DNA from: Candidatus Pantoea haifensis
Lineage (GTDB): Bacteria > Pseudomonadota > Gammaproteobacteria > Enterobacterales > Enterobacteriaceae
DNA length: 64,000 nucleotides
Reading direction: 5' to 3'
Assembly: GCA_018842655.1 (NCBI GenBank)
Contig: JAGTWN010000004.1
Span: 124,001-188,000 of the forward strand
The position numbers were made by a program, and so were the translations under genes. Below are positions 34,034 to 43,988 of the stretch, piece by piece. Each line of letters opens with the position of its first letter. The first letter of the stretch is position 1. Below the pieces are notes generated by a model. The model saw only the letters and a list, made by a program, of their open reading frames with translations. It did no database searches and was not told the origin of the DNA.

Positions 34034-35523
34034 TTAATGCCTGATAACCTGATGTTCCGACGATTTTTTTAACGCCAGATAATCCAGTATTACCCCAAGC
34101 ATTACGCCCGTTAACGCGAGTGCCATGCCCCATTCGAACAAATGCGGCAGAAGTTGCGATAACAGCGACCATCCTGCCGCTTCAAGTGCCAGCAACACCA
34201 ACCACATCGCTAGTATTAGACAGCCTGCGCTAAACAAGCGACGCGTCCAGCGATAGCCTGGTTTATATCGCGTGCGGGGAAGAAATTCGCCACTTTGCTG
34301 CATGACATCTAACGTGTGTCGGCAAAACAGCAGTAACAGTAAGCCGGGCAGGGCAGCAAACACGCTGAATGCATAAAACGTCGGCCAACCCCATAATTCA
34401 ACTAACCAACCTGCAGCCGGACCGACATACACACGTCCGACAGCCGCGAGCGCAGACAAGAGCGCGAATTGCGTAGCGGAAAATGATTTATTGCACAGCG
34501 TCATTAGCAGGGCGACAAAAGCAGCCGTCCCCATGCCACCGCACAGATTTTCAATAAATACCGCGCTGGCCATACTCCATAAGTGCTTGTCACTGACGGC
34601 CAACAGCCAGTAGCCGAAGTTGGATACTGCCTGAAGAAGGCCAAAAATCAGCAACGCACGAAACAGGCTCAGGCGCTGCATCAATACGCCGCCATAAAGC
34701 GCACCGATGATCGTTGCTGCCAGGCCAAGCGTTTTATTTACCAGGCCGACATCGCCCGCGTCAAAACCGACACCGCGAATTAAAAATGTCGTGGTAAGCG
34801 AGGCGGCGAAAGCATCACCAAGCTTATAAAGGATGATTAAAGTGATCAGCAGCCAGGCATTGTTACGATTAAAGAAATCGTTGAGCGGATCGACGACGGC
34901 CTGACGCAATGAATGTGGCGTTGAAACGTGCGTATCAGGTTCTTTTGCCAGCAGCGTTGCAATGACGCCAGGTATCATCATGAGCGCCATCAGCCAGTAG
35001 GTCGCTTGCCAGCCGAGATAGCGATCGGCCAGCCACAGGGCCAGCCCGCCTGAAATCAGCATGGCGAGTCGATAGCCTAATACAGTAATGGCCGCACCGC
35101 TGCCGCGCTCTTCGGCAGGCAGAATATCGGTTTTCCAGGCATCAAAAACAACATCTTGTGAAGCGGAGCAAAAAGCCACCAGAACTGCCAGCGCAGCCAT
35201 GAGGGTTAAATCACGGCTCGGCTGCATAAATCCCATCGCGACAATACCGGCGATCAGCGCAAGTTGCGTGACCAGCAGCCATCCTCTGCGTCTCCCCAGG
35301 AAAGCGGGTGTGTAGCGATCCATCATGGGTGACCAGAGGAACTTAAAGACGTAAGCCTGCCCAACTAATGAAAAAAACCGATTGTTTTCAGGTCAACGTT
35401 CTCCACCGTCATCCACGCTTGCAGCGTACCCGCCGTTAAGGCCAGTGGCAGACCGGAGGCAAATCCGAGCAGCAAAAGTACGGCGGCGTTCTGTTGGGTA
35501 AAGAGGCGGAGATAGTGATTCAT
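34034..35523 (-). pseudogene. ampG: AmpG muropeptide permease, one frameshift
   Basis: MFS permease importing anhydro-muropeptides for cell-wall recycling; in bacteria with inducible AmpC it also feeds the signal. The N-terminal part (MNHYLRLFTQQNAAVLLLLGFASGLPLALTAGTLQAWMTVE) ends out of frame at IGFF. The next (SLVGQAYVFKFLWSPMMDRYTPAFLGRRRGW ...) continues to the C terminus. The break is at seven A on the plus strand (35371-35377); an eighth gives 496 residues against 491 in E. coli. yajG lies 50 bases upstream on the same strand. Confidence 0.9.
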
Positions 35524-35573
35524 ACTGACCTTGAGGAGAAGCCCGGCACTGGGCCGGGCAAAATAAAACGTTA

Positions 35574-36152
35574 TTAACGCGCGTTTTGCTTAATGAAGTT
35601 ATTCACGCTGGTGTCCTGCGCCATATCAGCAATAACATCACTCATTGTCGAGTTAACCGCATTGGTAATTTTCTGGTTCGTCGCGCTAAATGCGCCTTCT
35701 ACGCTGTAAGTCTGGCGATAATTTTTAACCTGCTTGTTACCGTTTTTCGCCGTTGCGATGATAGAGATATCTGCTTTAGTGGTAATGCTGTAACGGACAT
35801 TACCTTGCGTCACGTCGGCATACAGGTTGTTCACCACAATTTGCAGATCAACAGCCCCGTTCGGGCCAACCATATAACCGCGTGCAGTCATCTGTTTCTC
35901 CAGAACTTCCTGGAGCAGGAAACGCAGGTCACGCGAAGGCGTCAGGGTGACTAACTGGCCATCGCGATTCACTTTCGCCAGGGCTTGATCGCTACGCTGA
36001 TCGGCACCGTTGATACTCACGGTTACGCCCATCAGGCTTGGATCTTGCTGTGGTAGCTCGATTTTAGGCTGAATCGTGAGTGTATTATTGCTGGAGGCAC
36101 AGCCGGCCAAAATAAACGCAGCCAGCAGCGGGAATAACAGTTTTTTCAACAT
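35574..36152 (-). CDS. yajG: YajG, putative lipoprotein
   Basis: Lipoprotein of the YajG family, often cotranscribed with ampG; its function is not established. 192 residues, starting MLKKLLFPLLAAFILAGCASS with a clear lipobox (LAGC), then LPQQDPSLMGVTVSINGADQRSDQALAKV, nearly identical to E. coli. The frame is open 51 bases upstream but the conserved N terminus fixes the start. It is divergent from bolA. Confidence 0.93.
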   Translation of the reverse strand: MLKKLLFPLLAAFILAGCASSNNTLTIQPKIELPQQDPSLMGVTVSINGADQRSDQALAKVNRDGQLVTLTPSRDLRFLLQEVLEKQMTARGYMVGPNGAVDLQIVVNNLYADVTQGNVRYSITTKADISIIATAKNGNKQVKNYRQTYSVEGAFSATNQKITNAVNSTMSDVIADMAQDTSVNNFIKQNAR

Positions 36153-36433
36153 ACTTTTTCTCGTTAGCATAGTGGGTTGGTTTGCAAAAACTTCCGCCAT
36201 CATAGCACTGCACAGCAGTGAAAAAAGCCCCAGTCAGGGGAAATTGATTGTAAAGGCTTTTTTCGGCATGTTACTTATCATTAAGCCGTCGAAATATAAC
36301 CGGGCCAGCTTAAGATGCCGCAGCCTTGTAACGGGCCGTGGTAATATTTCCGCGGTCCGCTATAAAAAGGGCTAAAAAACCTACTAATATTTAAACAGAT
36401 GGGGCACAGCGCTCGCCATTGAGGAGTAAAACA

Positions 36434-36748
36434 ATGATTCGCGAACAAATAGAAGAAAAGCTGCGCCTGGCCTTCGAGCCGGCTCATCTGGAAGTGCACG
36501 ACGAAAGTTATCGACATAATGTTCCTGCCGGTTCCGAAAGCCATTTTAAAGTGGTGATCGTGAGTGATTGTTTTGCAGGGCAACGCTTTCTGGCGCGGCA
36601 CCGGGCCATTTACGGTGAACTTGCTACTGAGCTGGCAGGCAGTGTCCATGCGTTAGCACTACATACTTACACAATAAAAGAGTGGGAAGGTTTACAGGAC
36701 ACGGTGCTCGCCTCACCGAACTGTCGTGGAGCCGGAACGCTCGCCTGA
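36434..36748 (+). CDS. bolA: BolA, stress/morphogene regulator
   Basis: Small BolA-fold protein, a stationary-phase regulator of cell shape that also pairs with monothiol glutaredoxins in iron-sulfur metabolism. 104 residues with [49 protein letters not shown] sits 8 bases before the ATG. The divergent gap to yajG (about 280 bases) should hold its sigma-S type promoter, which I cannot place exactly. Confidence 0.95.
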   Translation: MIREQIEEKLRLAFEPAHLEVHDESYRHNVPAGSESHFKVVIVSDCFAGQRFLARHRAIYGELATELAGSVHALALHTYTIKEWEGLQDTVLASPNCRGAGTLA

Positions 36749-36760
36749 ACCGTTTTACCC

Positions 36761-36783
36761 AAAACGGCCTGCGGGCCGTTTTT
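36761..36783 (+). terminator. Terminator after bolA
   Basis: ACGGCC/GGCCGT stem with TGCG loop, A run before and five T after, starting 13 bases past the bolA stop. Confidence 0.85.
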
Positions 36784-37042
36784 CTCATCCTTTTACGCTT
36801 AAACGCGATCTCCAGCGCAAAAAAGCAACAAACTCGCTAAAAAGTGGTGACTTAGCAGCCTCGACTCATTCCAGCGATGCCGCTATAATGCTGCGTCTAT
36901 TTTTCCGGAATGTCTTCGGGACGCTTCTGGTAACAGGGATCAGGTTCTCTTCACGGAAGCCGTCCCGGTTGTTGGATACGGCGCATTTCACTATGTGTGG
37001 TGTCTGAAGTTGACCGAGCACGTGATTTTTTGAGGTAACAAG

Positions 37043-38347
37043 ATGCAAGTTTCAGTAGAAACCACTCAGGGCCTGGGCCGTCGCATTACGATTACTGTCG
37101 CTGCTGACAGCATCGAGAGCGCCGTAAAAAAAGAACTGGTTGATGTGGCGAAAAAAGTCCGTATCGATGGTTTCCGTAAAGGCAAAGTGCCTATGAACAT
37201 CGTGGCACAACGCTACGGTGCTTCTGTACGTCAGGACGTGCTGGGCGATATGATGACGCGTAATTTCGTTGACGCTATCATCAAAGAAAAAATCAATCCG
37301 GCTGGTGCGCCTAATTATGTGCCAGGCGAGTATAAAGAAGGTCAGGACTTCACCTACTCTGTAGAGTTTGAAGTGTATCCAGAAGTTGAACTGAAAGGTC
37401 TGGAAAACATTGAAGTCGAGAAACCCCTTGTTGAAGTGACTGACGCTGATGTAGATGCGATGCTGGAAACGCTGCGCAAACAGCAGGCCAACTGGATCGA
37501 AACTGATGCACCAGCAGAAGCTGAAGATCGCGCAACAATCGACTTCACCGGTTCTGTTGATGGCGAAGAGTTTGAAGGCGGCAAAGCCTCTGACTTCGTA
37601 CTGGCAATGGGCCAGGGCCGCATGATTCCAGGTTTTGAAGAAGGCGTTGTGGGTCATAAAGCGGGCGAAACTTTCACTATTGAGGTGAAATTCCCGGAAG
37701 ATTACCACGCAGAAAACCTGAAAGGTAAAGATGCGAAGTTCGACATCGTGCTGAAGAAAGTTGAAACGCGCGAACTGCCTGAACTGACTGAAGAGTTCAT
37801 CAAACGTTTCGGCGTTGAAGATGGTTCTGTTGCCGGTCTGCGCACTGAAGTACGTAAAAACATGGATCGCGAACTGAAAGGCGCTATTCGTAACCGCGTT
37901 AAGAGCCAGGCTATTGATGGCTTAGTCGCTGCTAACGAAATTGATGTGCCTGCTGCGCTAATCGACAGCGAAATCGACGTATTACGTCGTCAGGCTGCAC
38001 AGCGTTTCGGTGGCAACGAGCAGCAAGCTCTGGAACTGCCGCGTGAACTGTTCGAAGAGCAAGCGAAACGTCGCGTTGTTGTTGGCCTGCTGCTGGGTGA
38101 AGTTATCCGTACCCATGAGCTGAAAGCTGACGAAGCACGTGTTAACGCGCTGATCGAAGAGATGGCTTCTGCCTACGAAGATCCGAAAGAAGTGATCGAG
38201 TTCTACAGCAAAAACAATGAGCTGATGAACAACATGCGCAATGTCGCGTTGGAAGAGCAAGCGGTTGAAGCGGTACTGGCGAAAGCGAAAGTGACCGAAA
38301 AAGCCACTAACTTCCAGGAACTGATGAACCAGACCACCACGGCCTGA
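37043..38347 (+). CDS. tig: Trigger factor
   Basis: Ribosome-bound chaperone and peptidyl-prolyl isomerase that meets nascent chains at the exit tunnel. 434 residues (E. coli 432). The ribosome-binding signature GFRKGKVP lies at 43-50, the FKBP-like domain at about 150-245 ([16 protein letters not shown] ... [16 protein letters not shown]) and the helical arms follow. GAGGTAACAAG precedes the ATG. The 294-base gap from bolA holds its promoter, not assigned. Confidence 0.97.
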   Translation: MQVSVETTQGLGRRITITVAADSIESAVKKELVDVAKKVRIDGFRKGKVPMNIVAQRYGASVRQDVLGDMMTRNFVDAIIKEKINPAGAPNYVPGEYKEGQDFTYSVEFEVYPEVELKGLENIEVEKPLVEVTDADVDAMLETLRKQQANWIETDAPAEAEDRATIDFTGSVDGEEFEGGKASDFVLAMGQGRMIPGFEEGVVGHKAGETFTIEVKFPEDYHAENLKGKDAKFDIVLKKVETRELPELTEEFIKRFGVEDGSVAGLRTEVRKNMDRELKGAIRNRVKSQAIDGLVAANEIDVPAALIDSEIDVLRRQAAQRFGGNEQQALELPRELFEEQAKRRVVVGLLLGEVIRTHELKADEARVNALIEEMASAYEDPKEVIEFYSKNNELMNNMRNVALEEQAVEAVLAKAKVTEKATNFQELMNQTTTA

Positions 38348-38370
38348 TCTCAGTTTTAACCGGATGTGCT

Positions 38371-38405
38371 AAGCCCGCGACTAAAACGTTGCGGGCTTTT
38401 TTATT
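38371..38405 (+). terminator. Terminator after tig
   Basis: AAGCCCGC/GCGGGCTT stem with a 12-base loop followed by a T-rich run, 23 bases after the tig stop. Confidence 0.8.
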
Positions 38406-38510
38406 TTTAGCGTTTGAGCGCACAGAGCTTATCGCTATTTGGTTAATTATCCGGCAAATTATTCAGGCATCGCTTTTTCCGGGTTAGCGATCACAGAAAA
38501 GGTTGTTATG

Positions 38511-38540
38511 CTTGAAACAGCTGGGCAGCATCCCCAGATA
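38511..38540 (+). promoter_or_regulatory. Sigma-32 (heat-shock) type promoter of clpP
   Basis: CTTGAAA, a 14-base spacer, then CCCCAGATA closely fit the RpoH consensus (CTTGAAA ... CCCCATnT). It lies about 140 bases before the clpP start, where a heat-shock promoter is expected. Confidence 0.7.
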
Positions 38541-38681
38541 GAGGGAGTATGCAAAAAACAGTTAGGCTGGCTGATTAACCGTCCTGAAGGTGTCGGAAAG
38601 AGACAGAGCATAGTTTTTCAGGCTCGTCTTACGTAGAATCGGTACAGAATGTTGCCAATGAAATTTAATCAGGAGACGGTA

Positions 38682-39305
38682 ATGTCATACAGTGGCGATC
38701 GTGAATTTACTGCACCGCAAAATGCGCTGGTGCCAATGGTGGTCGAACAAACCTCGCGTGGTGAGCGTTCCTACGACATCTATTCCCGTCTGCTCAAAGA
38801 ACGTGTGATCTTTTTGACCGGTCAGGTTGAAGACCACATGGCGAACCTGATTGTCGCACAGATGTTGTTTCTGGAAGCAGAGAACCCGGAAAAAGACATC
38901 TATCTGTACATCAACTCTCCGGGTGGCGTTATCACGGCGGGTATGTCGATTTATGACACCATGAAATTTATCAAACCGGATGTCAGCACGATTTGCATGG
39001 GGCAGGCATGCTCAATGGGCGCTTTCCTGCTGACAGCAGGAACCAAAGGTAAACGTTTCTGTCTGCCAAACTCGCGCGTTATGATCCACCAACCTTTGGG
39101 AGGGTATCAGGGTCAGGCAACTGATATTGAGATTCACGCGCGTGAGATTCTGAAAGTGAAACAGCGCATGAACGAGCTGATGGCAGAGCACACCGGTAAA
39201 TCGCTGGAACAAATTGAGCGCGATACAGAGCGTGACCGTTTCCTCTCGGCGAGTGAAGCGGTAGAGTATGGATTAGTCGATTCTATCCTGACGCATCGCG
39301 AATAA
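38682..39305 (+). CDS. clpP: ClpP, ATP-dependent protease proteolytic subunit
   Basis: Serine protease that forms the tetradecameric chamber used by ClpX and ClpA. 207 residues, the E. coli length. Catalytic Ser111 ([11 protein letters not shown]) and His136 ([10 protein letters not shown]) are in place, with the Asp at about 185 in the [12 protein letters not shown] region. The residue before the catalytic Ser is Cys, Ala in E. coli. ATG at 38682 follows CAGGAGACGGT; two further in-frame ATGs upstream are less well placed. clpX follows 135 bases later. Confidence 0.96.
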   Translation: MSYSGDREFTAPQNALVPMVVEQTSRGERSYDIYSRLLKERVIFLTGQVEDHMANLIVAQMLFLEAENPEKDIYLYINSPGGVITAGMSIYDTMKFIKPDVSTICMGQACSMGAFLLTAGTKGKRFCLPNSRVMIHQPLGGYQGQATDIEIHAREILKVKQRMNELMAEHTGKSLEQIERDTERDRFLSASEAVEYGLVDSILTHRE

Positions 39306-39440
39306 GACCTAACTTGCCCTTATCCTTACGCTATAGTTATCAGGATAACGGTTTATAGTATAGGTTGATTGAATATCGGCCGTGTAAGCGCGGCCAGCGC
39401 CATACGCCGGTATGGCCTGAGAACTAGAAGAGGTTAACTG

Positions 39441-40712
39441 ATGACAGATAAGCGCAAAGACGGTTCAGGAAAGTTGCTGTACTGCTCTTTTTGCGGCAAA
39501 AGCCAGCATGAAGTGCGTAAGCTGATTGCCGGGCCGTCAGTGTATATCTGCGATGAGTGTGTTGATCTGTGTAACGACATCATTCGCGAAGAAATTAAAG
39601 AAGTTGCCCCGCATCGCGAACGTAGCGCACTGCCTACGCCGCATGAAATTCGCCATCACCTCGACGATTACGTTATCGGTCAGGAAAAGGCGAAAAAAGT
39701 GCTGGCAGTAGCGGTGTACAATCATTACAAACGCTTGCGCAACGGTGACACCAGCAATGGTATTGAACTGGGTAAAAGTAACATTTTGCTGATCGGCCCA
39801 ACCGGTAGCGGTAAAACGCTGCTGGCGGAAACCCTGGCGCGCCTGCTTGATGTACCTTTCACCATGGCTGATGCAACGACGCTGACCGAAGCGGGTTATG
39901 TCGGTGAAGACGTCGAAAACATTATCCAGAAATTGCTTCAGAAATGTGACTACGACGTTCAGAAAGCCCAGCGCGGTATTGTCTATATTGATGAAATCGA
40001 CAAGATTTCACGCAAGTCAGATAATCCGTCTATCACGCGTGACGTATCGGGTGAGGGCGTTCAGCAGGCACTGCTGAAACTGATTGAAGGCACCGTGGCT
40101 GCGGTTCCGCCTCAGGGAGGACGTAAGCACCCACAACAGGAATTTTTGCAGGTTGATACCTCGAAAATCCTGTTTATCTGTGGCGGTGCATTTGCCGGTC
40201 TGGACAAAGTGATTTCTCAGCGTGTGGAAACCGGTTCTGGCATCGGTTTTGGTGCAACGGTGAAAGGCAAGTCGCAAAAAGCAACCGAAGGCGAACTGCT
40301 TTCTCAATGTGAACCAGAAGATCTGATCAAATTTGGTTTGATTCCGGAGTTCATTGGCCGCTTGCCTGTGGTTGCGACGTTAAGCGAACTCAGCGAAGAA
40401 GCGTTAATCCAAATTTTGCGTGAACCGAAAAACGCACTGACTAAACAGTACCAGGCGCTGTTTAACCTGGAAGGCGTAGAACTGGAGTTCCGTGACGAAG
40501 CTCTAACCGCTATCGCGAAAAAAGCGATGTCACGTAAAACCGGTGCTCGTGGTTTGCGTTCAATCGTTGAAGGCGCACTGTTAGAAACGATGTACGACCT
40601 GCCTTCAATGGAAGACGTGGAAAAAGTGGTGATTGATGAGTCAGTTATTGATGGTCAGTCTGACCCAATGCTGATTTACGGCAAGCATGAAGCCCAGGCT
40701 TCTGGCGAATAA
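39441..40712 (+). CDS. clpX: ClpX, ATP-dependent unfoldase subunit
   Basis: AAA+ unfoldase delivering tagged proteins to ClpP. 423 residues, near the E. coli length. N-terminal zinc-binding domain with C15, C18 and the later YICDEC pair; Walker A GPTGSGKT near 120, Walker [11 protein letters not shown] near 181, the ClpP-contacting IGF loop ([12 protein letters not shown]) and the sensor-2 [23 protein letters not shown] precedes the ATG. Confidence 0.97.
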   Translation: MTDKRKDGSGKLLYCSFCGKSQHEVRKLIAGPSVYICDECVDLCNDIIREEIKEVAPHRERSALPTPHEIRHHLDDYVIGQEKAKKVLAVAVYNHYKRLRNGDTSNGIELGKSNILLIGPTGSGKTLLAETLARLLDVPFTMADATTLTEAGYVGEDVENIIQKLLQKCDYDVQKAQRGIVYIDEIDKISRKSDNPSITRDVSGEGVQQALLKLIEGTVAAVPPQGGRKHPQQEFLQVDTSKILFICGGAFAGLDKVISQRVETGSGIGFGATVKGKSQKATEGELLSQCEPEDLIKFGLIPEFIGRLPVVATLSELSEEALIQILREPKNALTKQYQALFNLEGVELEFRDEALTAIAKKAMSRKTGARGLRSIVEGALLETMYDLPSMEDVEKVVIDESVIDGQSDPMLIYGKHEAQASGE

Positions 40713-40742
40713 ATAAACAATTCGTCCACGTTGTTATCTTAA

Positions 40743-40775
40743 AAAAGGGGAAAAATCTTTCCCCTTTTGTTTTTC
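40743..40775 (+). terminator. Terminator after clpX
   Basis: AAAAGGGGAAA/TTTCCCCTTTT stem with AATC loop followed by GTTTTTC, 31 bases beyond the clpX stop. Confidence 0.8.
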
Positions 40776-40788
40776 TCGCCTCAGTGAC

Positions 40789-40817
40789 GTTGAATGTCGG
40801 ACGATCATCCCCATATA
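40789..40817 (+). promoter_or_regulatory. Sigma-32 type promoter of lon
   Basis: GTTGAAT, 14 bases, then CCCCATATA. The arrangement and sequence match the known E. coli lon heat-shock promoter. The -35 element is one base off the CTTGAA consensus. Confidence 0.65.
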
Positions 40818-40899
40818 CTCAGATACCTGTGGGTAATTGCATACTCCTGCATGATGCGGTTCCCATCACCTGGCGGACATTAAACTAAGAGAGAGCTCT

Positions 40900-43254
40900 A
40901 TGAATCCTGAGCGTTCTGAACGCATTGAAATCCCCGTGTTGCCGCTGCGCGACGTGGTGGTTTATCCGCACATGGTAATTCCGTTGTTTGTTGGTCGGGA
41001 AAAATCGATTCGGTGCCTCGAAGCCGCAATGGATCATGATAAAAAAATCATGCTGGTCGCACAAAAAGAGGCTTCAACGGATGAACCTGGCATTAACGAT
41101 CTCTTCTCGGTAGGGACCGTTGCGTCTGTTTTACAGATGTTGAAACTGCCTGACGGCACGGTAAAAGTGCTGGTAGAAGGCTTACAGCGTGCACATATCA
41201 CGACGCTGTCAGACAACGGCGATCATTTTGTTGCTCAGGCTGAATATCTGGTTTCGCCAGAAATTGAAGAGCGCGAGCAAGAAGTGCTAGTACGTACGGC
41301 AATCAATCAGTTTGAAGGCTACATCAAACTCAATAAAAAGATTCCGCCTGAGGTACTCACCTCCCTGAACAACATTGACGATGCGGCGCGCCTTGCCGAT
41401 ACCGTCGCTGCGCATATGCCACTGAAATTAGCGGACAAACAGTCAGTGCTTGAGATGTCAGACGTAAATGAGCGTCTGGAATACCTTATGGCAATGATGG
41501 AATCCGAAATCGATCTGCTGCAGGTTGAGAAGCGTATTCGCAACCGCGTTAAAAAGCAGATGGAAAAAAGTCAGCGTGAGTACTATCTGAACGAGCAAAT
41601 GAAAGCTATTCAGAAAGAGTTAGGCGAAATGGATGACGCGCCTGATGAGTACGAAGCGTTAAAACGCAAAATCGATGCGGCAAAAATGCCGGACGAAGCG
41701 CGTGAAAAAGCGGAAGCTGAACTGCAAAAACTGAAAATGATGTCACCCATGTCTGCTGAAGCGACAGTGGTGCGTGGATACATCGACTGGATGGTTCAGG
41801 TGCCATGGAATGCACGCAGCAAAGTGAAAAAAGACCTGCGTAAAGCTCAGGAAACCCTGGATACCGATCACTACGGCCTTGAGCGTGTAAAAGATCGCAT
41901 CCTTGAATACCTTGCGGTGCAAAGTCGCGTCAGCAAAATCAAAGGGCCTATCTTGTGTCTGGTAGGACCACCGGGCGTAGGTAAAACCTCGCTGGGGCAG
42001 TCAATTGCTAAAGCAACCGGACGCAAATATGTCCGTATGGCATTGGGTGGTGTGCGTGATGAGGCTGAAATCCGTGGTCACCGTCGGACTTACATCGGTT
42101 CTATGCCGGGTAAACTGATCCAGAAAATGGCTAAGGTCGGGGTTAAAAACCCGCTGTTCCTGTTGGATGAGATCGATAAGATGTCTTCTGACATGCGCGG
42201 TGATCCGGCTTCTGCGCTGCTGGAAGTGTTGGATCCAGAACAGAATATTGCATTTAACGATCACTATCTGGAAGTCGATTACGATCTCTCTGATGTCATG
42301 TTCGTTGCGACCTCAAACTCAATGAACATACCGGCACCGCTGCTGGATCGTATGGAAGTGATTCGTCTGTCGGGCTACACCGAAGATGAAAAACTCAACA
42401 TTGCGAAACAGCACCTGTTGCCGAAGCAAGTTGAACGTAACGCTTTGAAAGCTAACGAGATCACCGTTGAAGACAGCGCAATTATCGGTATCATTCGCTA
42501 CTATACCCGCGAGGCCGGTGTGCGTAGTCTTGAGCGTGAGCTGTCTAAACTGTGCCGTAAAGCAGTGAAGTCACTGCTGATGGATAAGACGAAAAAGCAC
42601 ATCACTATTAACGGTGAAAACCTGAAGGATTTTCTTGGCGTTCAGCGTTTCGATTATGGTCGTGCCGACAGCGAAAACCGTGTGGGTCAGGTAACTGGCC
42701 TGGCGTGGACAGAAGTCGGTGGTGATCTGCTGACCATTGAAACCGCCTGCGTTCCGGGTAAAGGTAAGCTGACCTATACCGGTTCGCTGGGTGAAGTGAT
42801 GCAGGAATCAATCCAGGCCGCCTTAACGGTGGTGCGCGCGCGTGCTGAAAAACTGGGTATCAATGGCGACTTCTACGAAAAACGTGATATTCACGTTCAC
42901 GTACCAGAAGGCGCTACACCGAAAGATGGTCCGAGTGCGGGTATCGCGATGTGTACCGCGCTGGTGTCTTGTCTGACGGGAAATCCAGTGCGTTCGGACG
43001 TTGCGATGACGGGTGAAATCACGCTACGTGGACAAGTCTTGCCAATCGGTGGTTTGAAAGAAAAACTGTTGGCAGCACACCGTGGTGGCATCAAAACGGT
43101 GTTGATTCCTGACGACAACAAACGTGATTTGGAAGAAATTCCACAGAACGTTATTGCCGATCTGGAGATCCATCCGGTGAAGCGTATTGAAGAAGTGCTG
43201 AACCTGGCACTGGAAAATGCGCCATACGGTATGCAGGTCGCAACGGCTAAATAG
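40900..43254 (+). CDS. lon: Lon, ATP-dependent serine protease
   Basis: Cytoplasmic AAA+ protease for misfolded and regulatory proteins. Exactly 784 residues as in E. coli. N-terminal substrate domain (about 1-300), Walker [10 protein letters not shown] near 356, Walker [10 protein letters not shown] near 420, and the C-terminal protease with the catalytic Ser in DGPSAGIAM (679) and Lys in [14 protein letters not shown] (722). The upstream context AAGAGAGAGCTCT before the ATG is the same as in E. coli. hupB follows. Confidence 0.98.
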   Translation: MNPERSERIEIPVLPLRDVVVYPHMVIPLFVGREKSIRCLEAAMDHDKKIMLVAQKEASTDEPGINDLFSVGTVASVLQMLKLPDGTVKVLVEGLQRAHITTLSDNGDHFVAQAEYLVSPEIEEREQEVLVRTAINQFEGYIKLNKKIPPEVLTSLNNIDDAARLADTVAAHMPLKLADKQSVLEMSDVNERLEYLMAMMESEIDLLQVEKRIRNRVKKQMEKSQREYYLNEQMKAIQKELGEMDDAPDEYEALKRKIDAAKMPDEAREKAEAELQKLKMMSPMSAEATVVRGYIDWMVQVPWNARSKVKKDLRKAQETLDTDHYGLERVKDRILEYLAVQSRVSKIKGPILCLVGPPGVGKTSLGQSIAKATGRKYVRMALGGVRDEAEIRGHRRTYIGSMPGKLIQKMAKVGVKNPLFLLDEIDKMSSDMRGDPASALLEVLDPEQNIAFNDHYLEVDYDLSDVMFVATSNSMNIPAPLLDRMEVIRLSGYTEDEKLNIAKQHLLPKQVERNALKANEITVEDSAIIGIIRYYTREAGVRSLERELSKLCRKAVKSLLMDKTKKHITINGENLKDFLGVQRFDYGRADSENRVGQVTGLAWTEVGGDLLTIETACVPGKGKLTYTGSLGEVMQESIQAALTVVRARAEKLGINGDFYEKRDIHVHVPEGATPKDGPSAGIAMCTALVSCLTGNPVRSDVAMTGEITLRGQVLPIGGLKEKLLAAHRGGIKTVLIPDDNKRDLEEIPQNVIADLEIHPVKRIEEVLNLALENAPYGMQVATAK

Positions 43255-43285
43255 TGATTAAAGACAAAAACCGTTAAAAAGCAGG

Positions 43286-43320
43286 GCTGGCAAGCTAATT
43301 GGCGCTTGCCAGCTTTTTTT
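43286..43320 (+). terminator. Terminator after lon
   Basis: Ten-bp stem GCTGGCAAGC/GCTTGCCAGC, eight-base loop, then seven T, 32 bases after the lon stop. Confidence 0.9.
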
Positions 43321-43466
43321 GTGCCGCTAATTTAGGTGGCTGTAGTTCCACAGACTCAGAGAAATACCGTTGTTTCGGCTCTACAGGCTTGATATAACTT
43401 GCTGCGCGTTCGTATCCGGCGGGAAGCGCGAATACGAAGTGAAATAATAAAGAGGGGATGAAAAGA

Positions 43467-43739
43467 GTGAACAAGTCACAGTTGATCGACAAAATTGCTG
43501 CAGATGCTGACATTTCTAAAGCAGCAGCGGGACGTGTTTTAGATGCATTTATGGGGTCTGTTTCTGACGCGCTGAAAGGCGGTGATGAAGTTGCTCTGGT
43601 TGGTTTCGGTACTTTTTCCGTGCGCGAGCGTGCTGCACGTACTGGCCGTAACCCACAAACTGGCAAAGAAATCACGATTCCAGCCGGTAAAGTGCCAGGT
43701 TTCCGTGCGGGTAAAGCATTGAAAGACGCTGTCAATTAA
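43467..43739 (+). CDS. hupB: HupB, DNA-binding protein HU beta
   Basis: Nucleoid protein that bends DNA as an HU heterodimer with HupA. 90 residues, [20 protein letters not shown] to ALKDAVN, with the DNA-binding arm [20 protein letters not shown]. Start is the GTG at 43467: GAGGGG lies nine bases before it but directly abuts the ATG at 43458, so the GTG is better placed and is also the E. coli start. Confidence 0.97.
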   Translation: MNKSQLIDKIAADADISKAAAGRVLDAFMGSVSDALKGGDEVALVGFGTFSVRERAARTGRNPQTGKEITIPAGKVPGFRAGKALKDAVN

Positions 43740-43815
43740 TGACAACGAATACATTCATTGAAGCATTTTCTTCAGTGGATTAGGGGACGGTTAATGCGTT
43801 CTCATGTAACATACG

Positions 43816-43843
43816 GGCACATCGAAAAGATGTGCCTTTTTTT
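43816..43843 (+). terminator. Terminator after hupB
   Basis: GGCACATC/GATGTGCC stem with GAAAA loop followed by seven T, 76 bases after the hupB stop. Confidence 0.9.
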
Positions 43844-43988
43844 ATCCTGAAACGGCGACAAAAGGTCGTGAGATACCTCTCAGCAGGATTGATGCTGCCA
43901 GCTAAACTTGCAGCTGCGTAATGGGCCAGCAACACGGCGAATTACGCCCCAGCTTTACATTCACATTACAGCGGAGTGTTGTCATACC

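Noticed and set aside
38439-38636. 65-codon ORF upstream of clpP
   Set aside because: No recognisable similarity and no ribosome site, and it spans the sigma-32 promoter of clpP.
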